Source: CAG-791 sp002392385
GTDB lineage: Bacteria; Bacillota; Clostridia; Lachnospirales; Lachnospiraceae
Length of the DNA stretch: 60,335 nt
Assembly: GCA_946616295.1 (NCBI GenBank)
Contig: CAMOIU010000009.1
Location: 1-60,335 of the forward strand
Reading direction: 5' to 3'
Shown: one piece after another, positions 16,479 through 26,500 of the stretch
How the letters are laid out: every line of letters starts with the position of its first letter
How positions within the stretch are numbered: the first letter of the stretch is position 1
Made by a program: the position numbers and the translations under genes
The notes under the pieces: generated by a model
Told to the model about the DNA's origin: nothing
The model's input: only the letters and a program-made list of their open reading frames with translations
Database searches by the model: none

Positions 16479-16610
16479 CCGCACAGAGAACCGTCCCCTG
16501 TGAGAGAAGTGATCCGTGGTTCGAGCGCCTACAGCGTGTCTTTTCATATGATGGCAGGCCTCACACAGAGAACCGTCCCCTGTGAGAGGCCTGTGAGAGG
16601 CCCCTGTGAG
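16479..16610. repeat. R copies with a truncated element A right end
   Basis: R copies at 16479-16506 and 16559-16610 enclose a fragment (about 16506-16560) with GTGATCCGTGGTTCGAGCGC and TTTTCATATGATGGCAGGCC, nearly identical to the right end and flank of element A copy 5 near 48170-48220. This is a remnant of a deleted or recombined seventh copy. The gene-free region 15645-16683 therefore consists mainly of repeats. Confidence 0.75.
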
Positions 16611-16629
16611 CCCCCCCCGCGCGTTTTTA

Positions 16630-16638
16630 TGCTATAAT
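16630..16638 (+). promoter_or_regulatory. Extended -10 promoter of the LytTR/GHKL pair
   Basis: TGC-TATAAT, no good -35; about 45 nt upstream of the response-regulator start. Confidence 0.55.
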
Positions 16639-16683
16639 AGACCCGTGTTCGCACAACTCTAGTCATGTGTGGGGTGATCTGGG

Positions 16684-17379
16684 ATGCTTTCGGTTGCAAT
16701 CGTGGAAGATGACAGGGAATTTGCCCGCAGGATCGCGGAGTATCTGGCGCGGTATGAGAAGGAGAAGGGGACGGATATTCGTGTCCGTTATTTTCAGGAC
16801 GGGGAGGATATCGTGGAGGAGTATGCGCCGGAGTATGATGTCCTGCTCATGGATATTCAGATGGAGTTCATGAGCGGGGTGGACGCGGCGCGGAGGATCC
16901 GGGAGAAGGATCCGGAGGTGCTGATCCTCTTTATTACAAACGCGGCGCAGTTCGCGATCGAGGGGTATGAGGTGCGGGCCTTCGACTATGTGCTCAAGCC
17001 GGTCACCTATGAGACCTTCTGCGCGAAGATGGACCGGGCGCTGGCGCATATGCGGCGGGAGAAGGAGGAGGCCCTGCTCCTGCAGACGGCCAGCGGGGCT
17101 GTGAAGGTGCCTGTGAGGCAGATCCTTTATGCGGAGAGTCAGGGGCACCGGATGTATGTCTGCACGCGGCAGGGGACGGTGGAGACCCATATGCGGATGA
17201 ACGATCTCGAGCAGCAGCTCCTGCCGCATGATTTCTTCCGGTGTCACAAAGGCTTCCTTGTCAATATGGCCGCCGTGGACCGTCTGGAGGAGAACGACTG
17301 TCTGATCGGAAGCCGCCGGATCCCGGTGAGCCGGAGAAAAAGGCAGGAATTCATGGATCAACTGACGAGGGTTCTCTGA
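16684..17379 (+). CDS. LytTR-family response regulator (AgrA-like)
   Basis: 231 residues. N-terminal receiver domain: acidic pair E8-D9-D10, phospho-acceptor Asp57 in LLMDIQM, Lys105 in YVLKPV. C-terminal LytTR DNA-binding domain (about 125-231): QILYAESQGHRMYVCT and FFRCHKGFLVNMAAVDRL. Such regulators bind direct repeats upstream of targets such as quorum, bacteriocin or cell-surface genes. One base separates its TGA from the ATG of the sensor kinase. Targets are not evident; the permuted GH3 gene next door is a possibility only. Confidence 0.93.
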   Translation: MLSVAIVEDDREFARRIAEYLARYEKEKGTDIRVRYFQDGEDIVEEYAPEYDVLLMDIQMEFMSGVDAARRIREKDPEVLILFITNAAQFAIEGYEVRAFDYVLKPVTYETFCAKMDRALAHMRREKEEALLLQTASGAVKVPVRQILYAESQGHRMYVCTRQGTVETHMRMNDLEQQLLPHDFFRCHKGFLVNMAAVDRLEENDCLIGSRRIPVSRRKRQEFMDQLTRVL

Positions 17380-17380
17380 T

Positions 17381-18694
17381 ATGCTGCATGAAATGTATTC
17401 GATCAGCCCGCCGGGGTACATGATCACACTGGCTTATCTCCTCTTCGGAGGTCTTTTTGTCTGGCTGAACCGGCGGCGTTACGGGCCGGTGCGGACGATC
17501 CTGACACAGGCTGTCTGGCTGGCCGCCATCGTCTCCCTGGCCATCCTCATTGAATCCCCTGACCGGCGTCTGTATCTGGTGCGCTTTCTGCTGATCCTGT
17601 CCATGGTCTATCTCAGCATGTACTCGCTCATGCGGGTGCCGGCCCTCAAGTGCCTGTACTTCCAGCTGTATGCCTTCACACTGGCGGAATTCACCACGGC
17701 GCTGGAATGGCATCTCTATTATTTCGGCACGCGGGTCAAGCATGTGCCGGACATCCTGCCGATCCGGATTCCCTTCTTCGTCGGGGTATACGGCAGCGTG
17801 CTCCTGATCGCGGCCTTCTTCTACGGCCGGTTCCGGGACTACAACCGGGAGCTGGAGGTCCGGCGCAAGGACGTCCTCCAGGCGGCGGGACTGGCACTGC
17901 TGGTTTTTCTCGCGGCCAATGCGAGCAATTATTTCTCGGAGACGCCCTTCTCCTCCGCCGACCCGGGGCAGATCTTCATGATCCGGACGCTCATGAACCT
18001 GACAGGGGTCGTCTCCATGTATCTCCTGTACACGGCCCGCCGGGACGCGGACACGCGCCTGCAGGCGGAGCACATGCAGATGCTGATGCAGCAGATGTAC
18101 GAGAATTACCGGGTGAACCGCAGCTCCATCGAGATGGTCTCTCAGAAATATCACGATCTGAAGCATCAGATCGCCTGGCTGCGGGAGGGGATCGACACGC
18201 AGGAGAAAAGGGACAGCCTGGACCGTCTCGAGGAGGATCTCTCCGCTTTTGAGGCCCAGGCGGATACGGGCTGCGAGGTCCTGGACACCCTCCTCACCTC
18301 CGCCAGGCTCTCCTCACAGAAGGACGGCGTCCAGATCACCTGCATCGCGGACGGCGCGCAGCTCGCCTTCATGGACCCCATGGACCAGGCCTCCCTCCTT
18401 GGCAATCTCCTGGACAACGCCGTCGAGGCGGTCCTGCAGATCCCTGACCGGGGCAGGCGCCTGATCAACCTGACCGTCGAGATGCGCCGCAACTTTCTGG
18501 TGATCTCCTGCGAGAACTGCTGCGAGGGCACCCGCCGCATGGAGGGCGGCCTTCCGGTCACGACCAAGGGCGACGCGTCGGAGCACGGCTACGGCACGAA
18601 GAGCATCTCCGAGATCGCCGCCCGCTATGGGGGCAGCGCCCAGTTCTCCGCCTCCGACGACTGGTTCACCGTCAAGATCGCCATTCCCCGCTGA
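17381..18694 (+). CDS. GHKL sensor histidine kinase (AgrC-like)
   Basis: 437 residues. Six or so membrane segments in the first ~220 residues, then a helical dimerisation region with the phospho-acceptor His258 in KYHDLKHQ, and a GHKL ATPase domain: N-box LLDNAVEA (343-350) and G-box GYGTKSI (403-409). No cognate peptide gene (agrD-type) or AgrB processing protease was found beside it, so the ligand is unknown. Paired with the LytTR regulator 1 nt upstream. Confidence 0.92.
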   Translation: MLHEMYSISPPGYMITLAYLLFGGLFVWLNRRRYGPVRTILTQAVWLAAIVSLAILIESPDRRLYLVRFLLILSMVYLSMYSLMRVPALKCLYFQLYAFTLAEFTTALEWHLYYFGTRVKHVPDILPIRIPFFVGVYGSVLLIAAFFYGRFRDYNRELEVRRKDVLQAAGLALLVFLAANASNYFSETPFSSADPGQIFMIRTLMNLTGVVSMYLLYTARRDADTRLQAEHMQMLMQQMYENYRVNRSSIEMVSQKYHDLKHQIAWLREGIDTQEKRDSLDRLEEDLSAFEAQADTGCEVLDTLLTSARLSSQKDGVQITCIADGAQLAFMDPMDQASLLGNLLDNAVEAVLQIPDRGRRLINLTVEMRRNFLVISCENCCEGTRRMEGGLPVTTKGDASEHGYGTKSISEIAARYGGSAQFSASDDWFTVKIAIPR

Positions 18695-18726
18695 AGACGC
18701 GGGATATCGACCATTTGCGAAGAAAA

Positions 18727-18756
18727 ACGACCGCTTGTGAAGCCGGTCGTTTTTTC
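18727..18756 (+). terminator. Terminator after the sensor kinase gene
   Basis: Stem ACGACCG/CGGTCGT, extended by CTT/AAG, followed by a run of T. About 30 nt after the kinase stop. Confidence 0.8.
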
Positions 18757-18767
18757 TTGTTTAAAAG

Positions 18768-18776
18768 TGCTATAAT
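18768..18776 (+). promoter_or_regulatory. Extended -10 promoter of the GH3 gene
   Basis: TGC-TATAAT about 42 nt upstream of the GH3 start, same type as that of the LytTR gene. Confidence 0.55.
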
Positions 18777-18818
18777 AGCAGCGTAAAATTGTTTGCACAT
18801 CTTTGAAGGGAGGCAATT

Positions 18819-21800
18819 ATGGCAAAAGGACGCGCCTGGCGCGGCCTGGCAACGCTCATGGCATCGATCACCGCACTTTCCATGGCAGCACAGGTCACGA
18901 CAGACAACTGGGCTGCCCGCATCAACAGCATGCTGGGCACCAACAACTATGAGACCGTGAAGACCGCGGATGAACCCGCCAGCATGGGAGACCATTTCGT
19001 CTCGGAGTTCAGCTCGCTGGAGGAGATGCAGGCGGCACAGAGAGATCTGTCCGTGCAGATCGGCGCGGAAGGCACTGTGCTCCTGAAGAACGACAACAAG
19101 GCCCTGCCCCTCAAGGCCGGCACAGAGAAAGTCACGCTCTGGGGTCTGCACACCTACATGCCCATCCTGGGCGGCATGATGGGCTCCACCGCCATGGCCA
19201 ACTTTGAGGTGGGCCAGCCCCAGTACGGCATCGTGCAGGCGATGCAGGAGACCGGTTTCGACGTCAACCAGAAGTTCGTGGACCTGTACGCTTCCGAGGT
19301 CTGCGATCCTTTCCGCATGCAGACCAGCTTCTTCGGCATGCCGGTTCCCGGACACGCCTTCCAGACCCTCTTCACGACCGCCTGGGAGAACTTCACCGAG
19401 TACAACATCGGCGAGGCGCCGCTCTCCGTCTATCCTGACGACGTGCTGGCCTCCGCGGATGACACCGTGGCGGTGGTCCTGATCACCAGAGACAGCTCCG
19501 AAGCGGCGGACTACTATCCGACCATGAAGAGCTCCCTGGACAGCGACACCATCGACAAGCCCCTGGCCCTGTCCCAGAACGAGAAGGACCTGATCGCGGC
19601 CGCCAAGGCGCACAGCACCAAGGTCGTCGTCCTGATCAACTCCTCAAGCGCCATGGAGCTCGAGCCCTTCCGCGCGGATCCCGAGATCGACGCCCTGGTC
19701 TGGGTCGGCGATCCCGGCAACTACGGCTTCCTCGGCACGGCCGCCGTTCTCGCCGGCCAGGCCAACCCCTCCGGCAAGCTGACCGACACCTACGCCGTGA
19801 GCAGCGTGAGCGCGCCGGCCATGGTCAATTTCGGCGTCTATCTGTACGCCAAGAACTCTTCCAATGATCCTTCGATCTCCGAATTCGACTACGGCGATGC
19901 CTATCTGGTCGAGTCCGAAGGCATCTACCAGGGCTACAAGTACTATGAGACCCGCTATGAGGACGCTCTCCTCAACCAGGGCAACGCCAAGGCCTCTGAA
20001 GGCTCCATCGACGGCAAAGCCTGGGATTACAGCAAGGAAGTCTCCTATCCCTTCGGCTACGGCCTCTCCTACACCACCTTCTCGCAGGAGCTGCTGTCCG
20101 TGGACCTGACCGTGGGCGGCGAGGGCCATGCCTCCGTCAAGGTCACCAACACCGGTGACGTCGCCGGCAAGGACGCCGTGGAGCTCTTCTTCCAGGCCCC
20201 TTATACCGCCGGCAATGTGGAGAAATCCGCCGTGCAGCTCATCGCCATCGGCAAGACCGGCGAGCTGGCTCCTGGCGCCTCCGAGACCGTGGAACTGACC
20301 TTCGATCCCAGGTACATGACCAGCTACGACGAGACCGTCGTCAAGGCGGACGGCACCGAAGGCGCCTACATCCTGGATGCCGGTGACTACTATTTTGCCG
20401 TCGGCAACGGCGCCCACAACGCTCTGAACAACATCCTCCTGGCCAAACTCGGCGACGACGCGGCCGGTATCGTTTCCATCAATACCGAGGACACGGACGC
20501 CGCCCGCGCGGCTAAATGGACCCTGGCCGAGCGCGACGTCGAGACCTATTCCGTCAACGTGCAGAACGCCCTCCAGAACATGGATCTCAACAAGCTCATC
20601 CCCGGCAGCGTGGAGTACTTCACCCGCGCGGACTGGACCAAAGGCTGGACGCCCGTGATGGATGTCACCCCCACCGATGACATGCGCATCGACCTGTCCA
20701 ACAACCGCAACCAGCTCACCGAGAACGGCGAGGGCGTGACCTGGGGCGCCGACAACGGCCTCATGGTCATCGATATGATGAAGACCGACGAGAACGGCCG
20801 CTACATCGGCGTCGTCGATCTCACCGATCCCGCCTGGGACCAGCTGATCGACCAGGTGACCTTGGAAGAAGCCATCAACTACATCGAGAACGCCGGCAAC
20901 GGCATGAACCGCATCGCCTCCATCGGCCTTCCCGCCAACGCGATCCAGGACGGCCCGACTGGTTTTGCCAACGATCAGGTGGCGGCCTACTATGTGAAGT
21001 GGACCCCCAGCGAGAGCAGCGAGTCCACCTACGTGAGCCAGGACACCCCCGGCGCCCAGTGGACCATGAACGTATTCCCCACCGAGCCCGTCTGCGCCAG
21101 CACCTTCAACAGCGACATGATCCGCCGCGAAGGTGAGATGTACGGTGAAGAGAGCCTGTGGAGCAACATCCCCGGCACCCTGGCCCCCGGCGCTAACCTG
21201 CACCGCGCGCCTTACTGCGGCCGCAACCACGAGTACTACTCCGAGGATCCCATGATGACCAGCATCATGGTCACGGCCTTCTGCCAGGGCGGCACCGTCA
21301 AGGGCCTGATGACTGAGCCCAAGCACTTCGCTTTCAACCACCAGGAAGCCAACCGCAGCGGTGCTTCCACCTTCATGACCGAGCAGGCTGCGCGTGAGAA
21401 CGACCTCCGCGCCTTCCAGGAATCCCTGTCCTCCAACGCGGCCATGGGTCTGATGACCGCTTACAACCGTGTGGGCTGCGTCTACGCCAGCGCGCACTCC
21501 GGACTGCTTGAGCAGATCCTCCGCAAAGAGTGGGGCTACCAGGGCTGGGTCGTCACCGACATGGCAGCGGCTCCCAACTACATGAACTGGCTCGACAGCG
21601 TCATGCACGGCACGGGCGGAATGCTCACCACGGCCAGCACCACCGCCTCCGGCAAGAAGGGTTCCATGACCGCCAGCCGCGAGATGATCGAGAAGGACAC
21701 CAATTTCCAGCAGCACATGCATGACGGCCTGAAGTATTACATGTACAGCGCGGCCAGAAGCAACGCCCTCAACGGCATGACCGTCAACACCGAGATCCGC

Positions 21801-21911
21801 TATGTCCGCACCTGGTGGCAGAACGCCATCCTCGGCCTGAAGTTCGGTTCGGGCATCCTGGCGCTTCTGTTCCTGGCCCTGTGGCTCAAAGCACAGAAGA
21901 GCGCCAAGTAA
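18819..21911 (+). CDS. Glycoside hydrolase family 3, domain-permuted and membrane-anchored
   Basis: 1030 residues. Order is reversed relative to ordinary GH3: the alpha/beta C-domain (EGTVLLKNDNKALPL, residues ~85-385) comes first, then a fibronectin III-like domain (about 405-545, VTNTGDVAGKDAVELFF), then the (beta/alpha)8 catalytic domain with PKHFAFNHQE and the nucleophile Asp914 in GWVVTDMAA. This reversed order is known in Ruminococcus and Butyrivibrio relatives. One hydrophobic segment at 8-26 and another at about 1005-1023, so both ends may be in the membrane with the enzyme outside. Beta-glucosidase or xylosidase activity is likely; substrate not decided. RBS GGGAGG. Confidence 0.9.
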   Translation: MAKGRAWRGLATLMASITALSMAAQVTTDNWAARINSMLGTNNYETVKTADEPASMGDHFVSEFSSLEEMQAAQRDLSVQIGAEGTVLLKNDNKALPLKAGTEKVTLWGLHTYMPILGGMMGSTAMANFEVGQPQYGIVQAMQETGFDVNQKFVDLYASEVCDPFRMQTSFFGMPVPGHAFQTLFTTAWENFTEYNIGEAPLSVYPDDVLASADDTVAVVLITRDSSEAADYYPTMKSSLDSDTIDKPLALSQNEKDLIAAAKAHSTKVVVLINSSSAMELEPFRADPEIDALVWVGDPGNYGFLGTAAVLAGQANPSGKLTDTYAVSSVSAPAMVNFGVYLYAKNSSNDPSISEFDYGDAYLVESEGIYQGYKYYETRYEDALLNQGNAKASEGSIDGKAWDYSKEVSYPFGYGLSYTTFSQELLSVDLTVGGEGHASVKVTNTGDVAGKDAVELFFQAPYTAGNVEKSAVQLIAIGKTGELAPGASETVELTFDPRYMTSYDETVVKADGTEGAYILDAGDYYFAVGNGAHNALNNILLAKLGDDAAGIVSINTEDTDAARAAKWTLAERDVETYSVNVQNALQNMDLNKLIPGSVEYFTRADWTKGWTPVMDVTPTDDMRIDLSNNRNQLTENGEGVTWGADNGLMVIDMMKTDENGRYIGVVDLTDPAWDQLIDQVTLEEAINYIENAGNGMNRIASIGLPANAIQDGPTGFANDQVAAYYVKWTPSESSESTYVSQDTPGAQWTMNVFPTEPVCASTFNSDMIRREGEMYGEESLWSNIPGTLAPGANLHRAPYCGRNHEYYSEDPMMTSIMVTAFCQGGTVKGLMTEPKHFAFNHQEANRSGASTFMTEQAARENDLRAFQESLSSNAAMGLMTAYNRVGCVYASAHSGLLEQILRKEWGYQGWVVTDMAAAPNYMNWLDSVMHGTGGMLTTASTTASGKKGSMTASREMIEKDTNFQQHMHDGLKYYMYSAARSNALNGMTVNTEIRYVRTWWQNAILGLKFGSGILALLFLALWLKAQKSAK

Positions 21912-21924
21912 GGAGGTAACAGAG

Positions 21925-22314
21925 ATGAAGAAATCATTTGGAACGATCCTGACCATTGTCGCCGTGATCCTCGCTGCCGCTGCTCTCTTCTTCTATTCCA
22001 AGGCCAGCAGCACCAACAGCATCGTCTTCACGCTGAACATCGCCGGCCTGGTCTGCGCAGCCGCCTTCCTGCTCCTCGGCAGGATGATGAGCGGAAAGCC
22101 CTTCCTGAGCCTGCTCGTCAGCGCCGCCGCCGTCCTCATGATGGCAGCCTTCGGCTACAGCCTCGTCACGGAAGTGGAGGTCCTGGGCTACCTGATCTCC
22201 GGCCTCCGCACCTGGGCTGACGTCCAGTACTGGGCCTACTTCTCCGTCGCAGCCCTCGTGAGCTGGCTCTTCCTGCTCGTCGCCTCCTTCACCGGCCTCG
22301 GCGCAGAAGCCTGA
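21925..22314 (+). CDS. Small four-helix membrane protein downstream of GH3
   Basis: 129 residues, almost entirely hydrophobic, with four predicted membrane segments (about 8-27, 33-52, 60-80, 100-122). No domain recognised. RBS TAAGGAGG overlaps the GH3 stop region, 13 nt downstream, so it is co-translated with the enzyme. Ends 30 nt before a strong terminator. Inference: accessory to the anchored GH3 enzyme. Confidence 0.75.
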   Translation: MKKSFGTILTIVAVILAAAALFFYSKASSTNSIVFTLNIAGLVCAAAFLLLGRMMSGKPFLSLLVSAAAVLMMAAFGYSLVTEVEVLGYLISGLRTWADVQYWAYFSVAALVSWLFLLVASFTGLGAEA

Positions 22315-22342
22315 CAGCTGTGCACATTGATCTGACACGATG

Positions 22343-22392
22343 AAAGGTGCCGCCGTAATCCCAGGATTCCGGCGGCACCTTTTATATTTTTT
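22343..22392 (+). terminator. Terminator of the GH3 operon
   Basis: Stem GGTGCCGCCG / CGGCGGCACC preceded by A-run and followed by TTTTATATTTTTT. Confidence 0.9.
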
Positions 22393-22420
22393 CTCTTATT
22401 TCCTTCAAAAGGAGGCCCTC

Positions 22421-23410
22421 ATGAAAGAAGCAAAGCAGCGGCGCATCCTCCCCGCAGTGATCCTGCCGGTCCTGCTGATCCTCCTCTTCCTCGGTATTCT
22501 CTTCCATCGGAGCATCTCTCTGCTCATCGACAACCTCACCGTCGGCAAGCTTCCGATGGATACTTTGGAGGAATGGGACCGCGGCACCTCTCTCAAGGGA
22601 ATCGCCTACGCAGACGCGTCGCCGGCCCAGTATCTGGACCTGTATATCCCGGCCGACACGGAACATCCCCGGCTGCTGGTCCTGATCCACGGCGGCGGAT
22701 TCCTCTTCGGCGATTCCGACACGCGGCAGGTCCGTTGGATGTACCGCTATTTCCGCGACCACGGCTATGCCGTCGCCTCGGTCAACTACCGGCTGGCGGA
22801 GGAGGCGCCCTACCCGGCCGCTCTCGAGGACTGCCGGTCAGCGCTCCGCTTCCTGCGGGAGAACGCGGACACCTACGGCTACAGCGCGGACCGCATCGCC
22901 CTCTTCGGAGAATCCGCCGGCGGCTACCTGGCCACTATGTGCGCCGTGGCCGGTGAGGAGCAGATCGCCGTCCTGATCGACTACTATCCCTACATCGAAC
23001 CGACCATGCTGCGGCAGGATCTCCGGGACATGGGCTTTCCCTACCCCTTCTACCTGCTGGCGAACAACTGGCTGATCGGCTCCACAGACGGCTTCGAGGA
23101 CTTCGATTCCTGCTGGCACCGCAGGAATTTCAGCGAGATGACCGAAGAAGAGAGGGCGGAAGCCAATCCGCTCTCCTATATCTCCGCTTCATCTGAAAAT
23201 CTGCAGGAGCTCTCTGTCTACCTGATCCATGGGGATGCGGATATCACAGTCCCCTACGCCTCCTCCGTGCGCCTGTTTGAGGCTCTCTCCGACGTGCTCC
23301 CCGCGTCCCGTCTCACCTTCCGCACCGAACCCGGCATGGGCCACGCAAGTGATCCTCTCTACCGGGAGGAGATTTTGGAAGAGATCGACGCATTCATGAA
23401 GGCACATTGA
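22421..23410 (+). CDS. Membrane-anchored alpha/beta hydrolase (esterase/lipase, HSL-like)
   Basis: 329 residues from the ATG with AAAAGGAGG 5 nt upstream; the open frame runs 27 codons further but through the terminator. N-terminal hydrophobic helix (about 8-28), then an alpha/beta hydrolase: oxyanion motif HGGGFLFGD, nucleophile Ser165 in GESAGG, Asp in IHGDADITVPY and His in GMGHASD. Resembles the BD-FAE/carboxylesterase group; acetyl or feruloyl ester removal from plant glycans is plausible given the GH neighbours, but is inference. Followed by two R hairpins 5 nt after the stop. Confidence 0.85.
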   Translation: MKEAKQRRILPAVILPVLLILLFLGILFHRSISLLIDNLTVGKLPMDTLEEWDRGTSLKGIAYADASPAQYLDLYIPADTEHPRLLVLIHGGGFLFGDSDTRQVRWMYRYFRDHGYAVASVNYRLAEEAPYPAALEDCRSALRFLRENADTYGYSADRIALFGESAGGYLATMCAVAGEEQIAVLIDYYPYIEPTMLRQDLRDMGFPYPFYLLANNWLIGSTDGFEDFDSCWHRRNFSEMTEEERAEANPLSYISASSENLQELSVYLIHGDADITVPYASSVRLFEALSDVLPASRLTFRTEPGMGHASDPLYREEILEEIDAFMKAH

Positions 23411-23415
23411 CGGCA

Positions 23416-23483
23416 GGCTCACACAGGGGACGGTTCTCTGTGTGAGATGGGCTCTCACAGGGGACGGTTCTCTGTGTGAGCCC
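23416..23483. repeat. Element R, two copies after the esterase gene
   Basis: Two copies in the same orientation (ACGGTTCTCTGTGTGAG cores), the first starting about 5 nt after the stop codon at 23410. Confidence 0.85.
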
Positions 23484-23500
23484 TGTCATCCACAATGAAA

Positions 23501-23545
23501 GATACCGCCGTGATCCCAGGATCACGGCGGCACCTTTTGTATTAC
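23501..23545. terminator. Bidirectional terminator between convergent genes
   Basis: Perfect 12-bp stem CCGCCGTGATCC / GGATCACGGCGG with CACCTTTTG on the plus side and TATCTTTCATTG on the minus side. Serves the esterase and the nine-module lipoprotein gene, which converge here. Confidence 0.8.
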
Positions 23546-23563
23546 TCTTTTTCCTTCCAGTGT

Positions 23564-26500
23564 TTACGGTTCTGAAGGTGCCTTTTCTTCCGTTGTCGTT
23601 TCGGAAGCAGGTTCCTTCTCAGGCTCTTTGGCGGGTTTCTTTGTTTCCGCCGGCTTCGCTTCCTCAGTCACGGCAGGCTCCTCTGCCGGGGCTTCCGTCG
23701 GAGCGGCCGCGGTTGTCTCTGCAGGCGTCTCGCCGGCTTCCGCAGGCACGTCCGCAGGTGTCTCGGAGGTCTCTTCTCCGGTTTCCGCAGGTGCGCCTGC
23801 GGTTGTCTCAACGGCTGCCTCCTCAGATGTGGGCTCTGTCTCGATTTCCGTAGTTTCTTCGGTTACCGCGGCTCTCCCTGCCTCTGCAGGCGCAGTCACA
23901 TCGCTGATGTTGACGGTGAGTCTGCCGCCGTCATAGCTGTCATTGCCTTCCGGGCTGACAACGAACAGGAGAATGTCTCCCGCCTTGACCTCGAAGGTCT
24001 CGTCAAAGGTCTCCTTCTTCTCCGCGGAGAAATTGCCGGTCGTGCCGATCCACTTTTTCTCCTTGCCGTTCAGGAAGATCCGCATGCAGGTGCCGTCAGC
24101 GGAGCTGTCGTCGCTGTTCGCGAACTTCGTGTAGTCGCCCTTGACCTGGATCGTGCCGTCCCTGGCCACGACCCACTTGTAGGCTGCGCTCTTGCCGCTG
24201 CCGGGTTCGACGAAGTCGGCCTTAAGCTCGGGCTTGCCGCCGTCAAAGTAGCGGTCGTTGTCCTTGTCGTAGGGCAGTTTGGAGAAGTTCTTGCCGTTCC
24301 AGTCGCTGGAGCCGTAGTACCAGCCGTCTGTACCGTGCTTGCCGAAGCTGGTCTTCAGGGTGGTGTCGTTGGTCCTGTCAGGATCAGGCGTCACCTCGCT
24401 GTAGGCATCCTGCGAAGGCTCCTCGGGCTCCTCAGGCTCCTCGGCGGTCTTGTCGCTGATGGTTACTTTCAGGCGGCCGCCGTCCCAACTGTCGTTGCCC
24501 TCGGGATTGACGGCAAAGATCAGGATATCGCCGGCCTTGACTTCGTACTCCTCGTCGAAGGTCACAGTGCGCTCATCAGAGAAGTTGCCCTGGATATCGC
24601 CGCCCATCCACTTCTTCTCGGTACCGTTCAGGAAGATACGGACAGTCGTGCCGTCGGCGGAAGCGTCGTCGCTGTTGGCGAACTTGGTATATTCGCCCTT
24701 GACGCTGATCGTGCCGTCCTTGGCGACGACCCACTTATAAGCCGCGTTCATGCCGTTGCCGGGTTCCACGAAGTCTGCCTTGAGTTCAGGCTTGCCGTCC
24801 TTGTAATAGCGTCCCGCTTCCTTGTCGTAGGGGAGCTTGGCAAAATTCTTGCTGTCCCATTCGCAGGTACCATAGTACCAGCCGTCTGTACCATGCTGAC
24901 CGAAGGCTTCGGCCAGAACAGTGTTGTTGGTGCGGTTCGGATCAGGCTCGACCTCTTCGTAGCCGTCCTCGCCGGAGCCGGCCTTGTCACTGATGGTGAC
25001 AGCCAGACGCCCGCCGTCGCTGCTGTCGTTGCCCTCGGGATTGACGGCAAAGATCAGTACGTCACCCTTCTTGACGTCGTAGTTCTCGTCAAAGGTCACG
25101 TTCTGGTCCTCGGCAAAGCTGCCGATGGTGCCCAGCCACTTCTTCTCCTCCCCGTTGAGGAAGATACGGACACAGGTGCCGTCAGCGCCTTCATCCTCGC
25201 TGTTGGCGAACTTGGTGTAGTCGCCCTTGACGTTGATGGTACCGTCCTGGGCCACAACCCACTTGTAGGCGGCGTTCCTGCCCTGTCCGGGCTCGACATA
25301 ATCTGCCTTGAGTTCGGGCTTGCCGTCATTGTAGTAGCGGTCGTTGTCCTCGTCGTAGGTCAGCTTGGAGAAATTCTGGCTGTCCCAGTCGCACATGCCG
25401 TAGTACCAGCCGTTGCTGCCCTGTTTGCCGAAATCATCGGCCAGGACGGCGTTGTTGGTACGGTCGGGATCGTCAGGCTCATCCGGATCGTCGGGCTCAT
25501 CGGGCTCGTCGCTTCCGGAAACCTTGAATCTGGCATTGAGACGGCCGGCGTCCCAGGCGTTGTTGCCGTCAGGAACGATCTGGAAGCTGAAGATATCGCC
25601 CGCCTTGACATTCAGCTCCTTGAAGTCGAAGTCGAGGACGTTGTCATTGCCGTCGCCCTGTTTGACAGCGACCTTCTTGTTCAGGATCTGCTTGTTGTTC
25701 TGGCTGATGATCAGCGTGATGCCGTCCGGCCAGGAAGGATTGCTGTCGTTCTGTCCGTATTTGACATAGCTGCCGGTGAGATCGACCTGCCCGTCGTCCT
25801 TGACGACCCACTTGTAGATGGGCTGCATCTTGGCACCGGGGTGGACATAGTCCTTCTTCATCTCCAGGCCGCTGTCCTTCTGGGAGAGCCATGCATCGCC
25901 GTTTCTCTTGGTGAGAAGCTTGGCGTTTCCGAGGGATGTGCCCTCCATGAACCACCAGCCGTCATTGCCCTGATCGACAGAAGAGAGCTTGCCGAGTTCG
26001 GTGTTGTTGTCGTTGCCGGCGGTGAGGTTCACTTCTTCAGAATCCTCGATCACCACGGAGAGTCTGCCGCCGTCCCAGGCGTTATTGCCGTCGCGGCAGA
26101 TCTGGAAGCTCAGCTTGTCACCGCGCTTGACGTCCAGTTTATTGAATTCGAAGTCGAGGACGCTGTCGTTGCCGTCGCCCCGTTTGACCTTCACCTTCTT
26201 GGTCAGAAGGACCTTGTTGTTCTTGTAGACTTTGAGTGTGATGCCGTCCGGGAAATTCGGGTTGGAATCCTCCTGGCCGAACTTGACGTAGGAACCGGTG
26301 ATATCTACCTTGCCGGTCTCGCCGCAGACGAACTGGTAGATAGGATCCTGCGTGGCGCCGGTATGGACAAAGTCCTTCTTCATCTCCAGGCCGTCGGTCC
26401 TTCTGGAGTTCCATCCCTCGCCGTCAGGCGTTCTCTTCGTAAGTACCTTGGCGTCGGAGGGGGAGGAGCCTTCCAGGAACCACCAGCCGTCAGTGCCCTG

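Noticed and set aside
19644..21956. A 770-codon minus-strand open frame
   Set aside because: Antisense to the GH3 gene; no recognisable domain.
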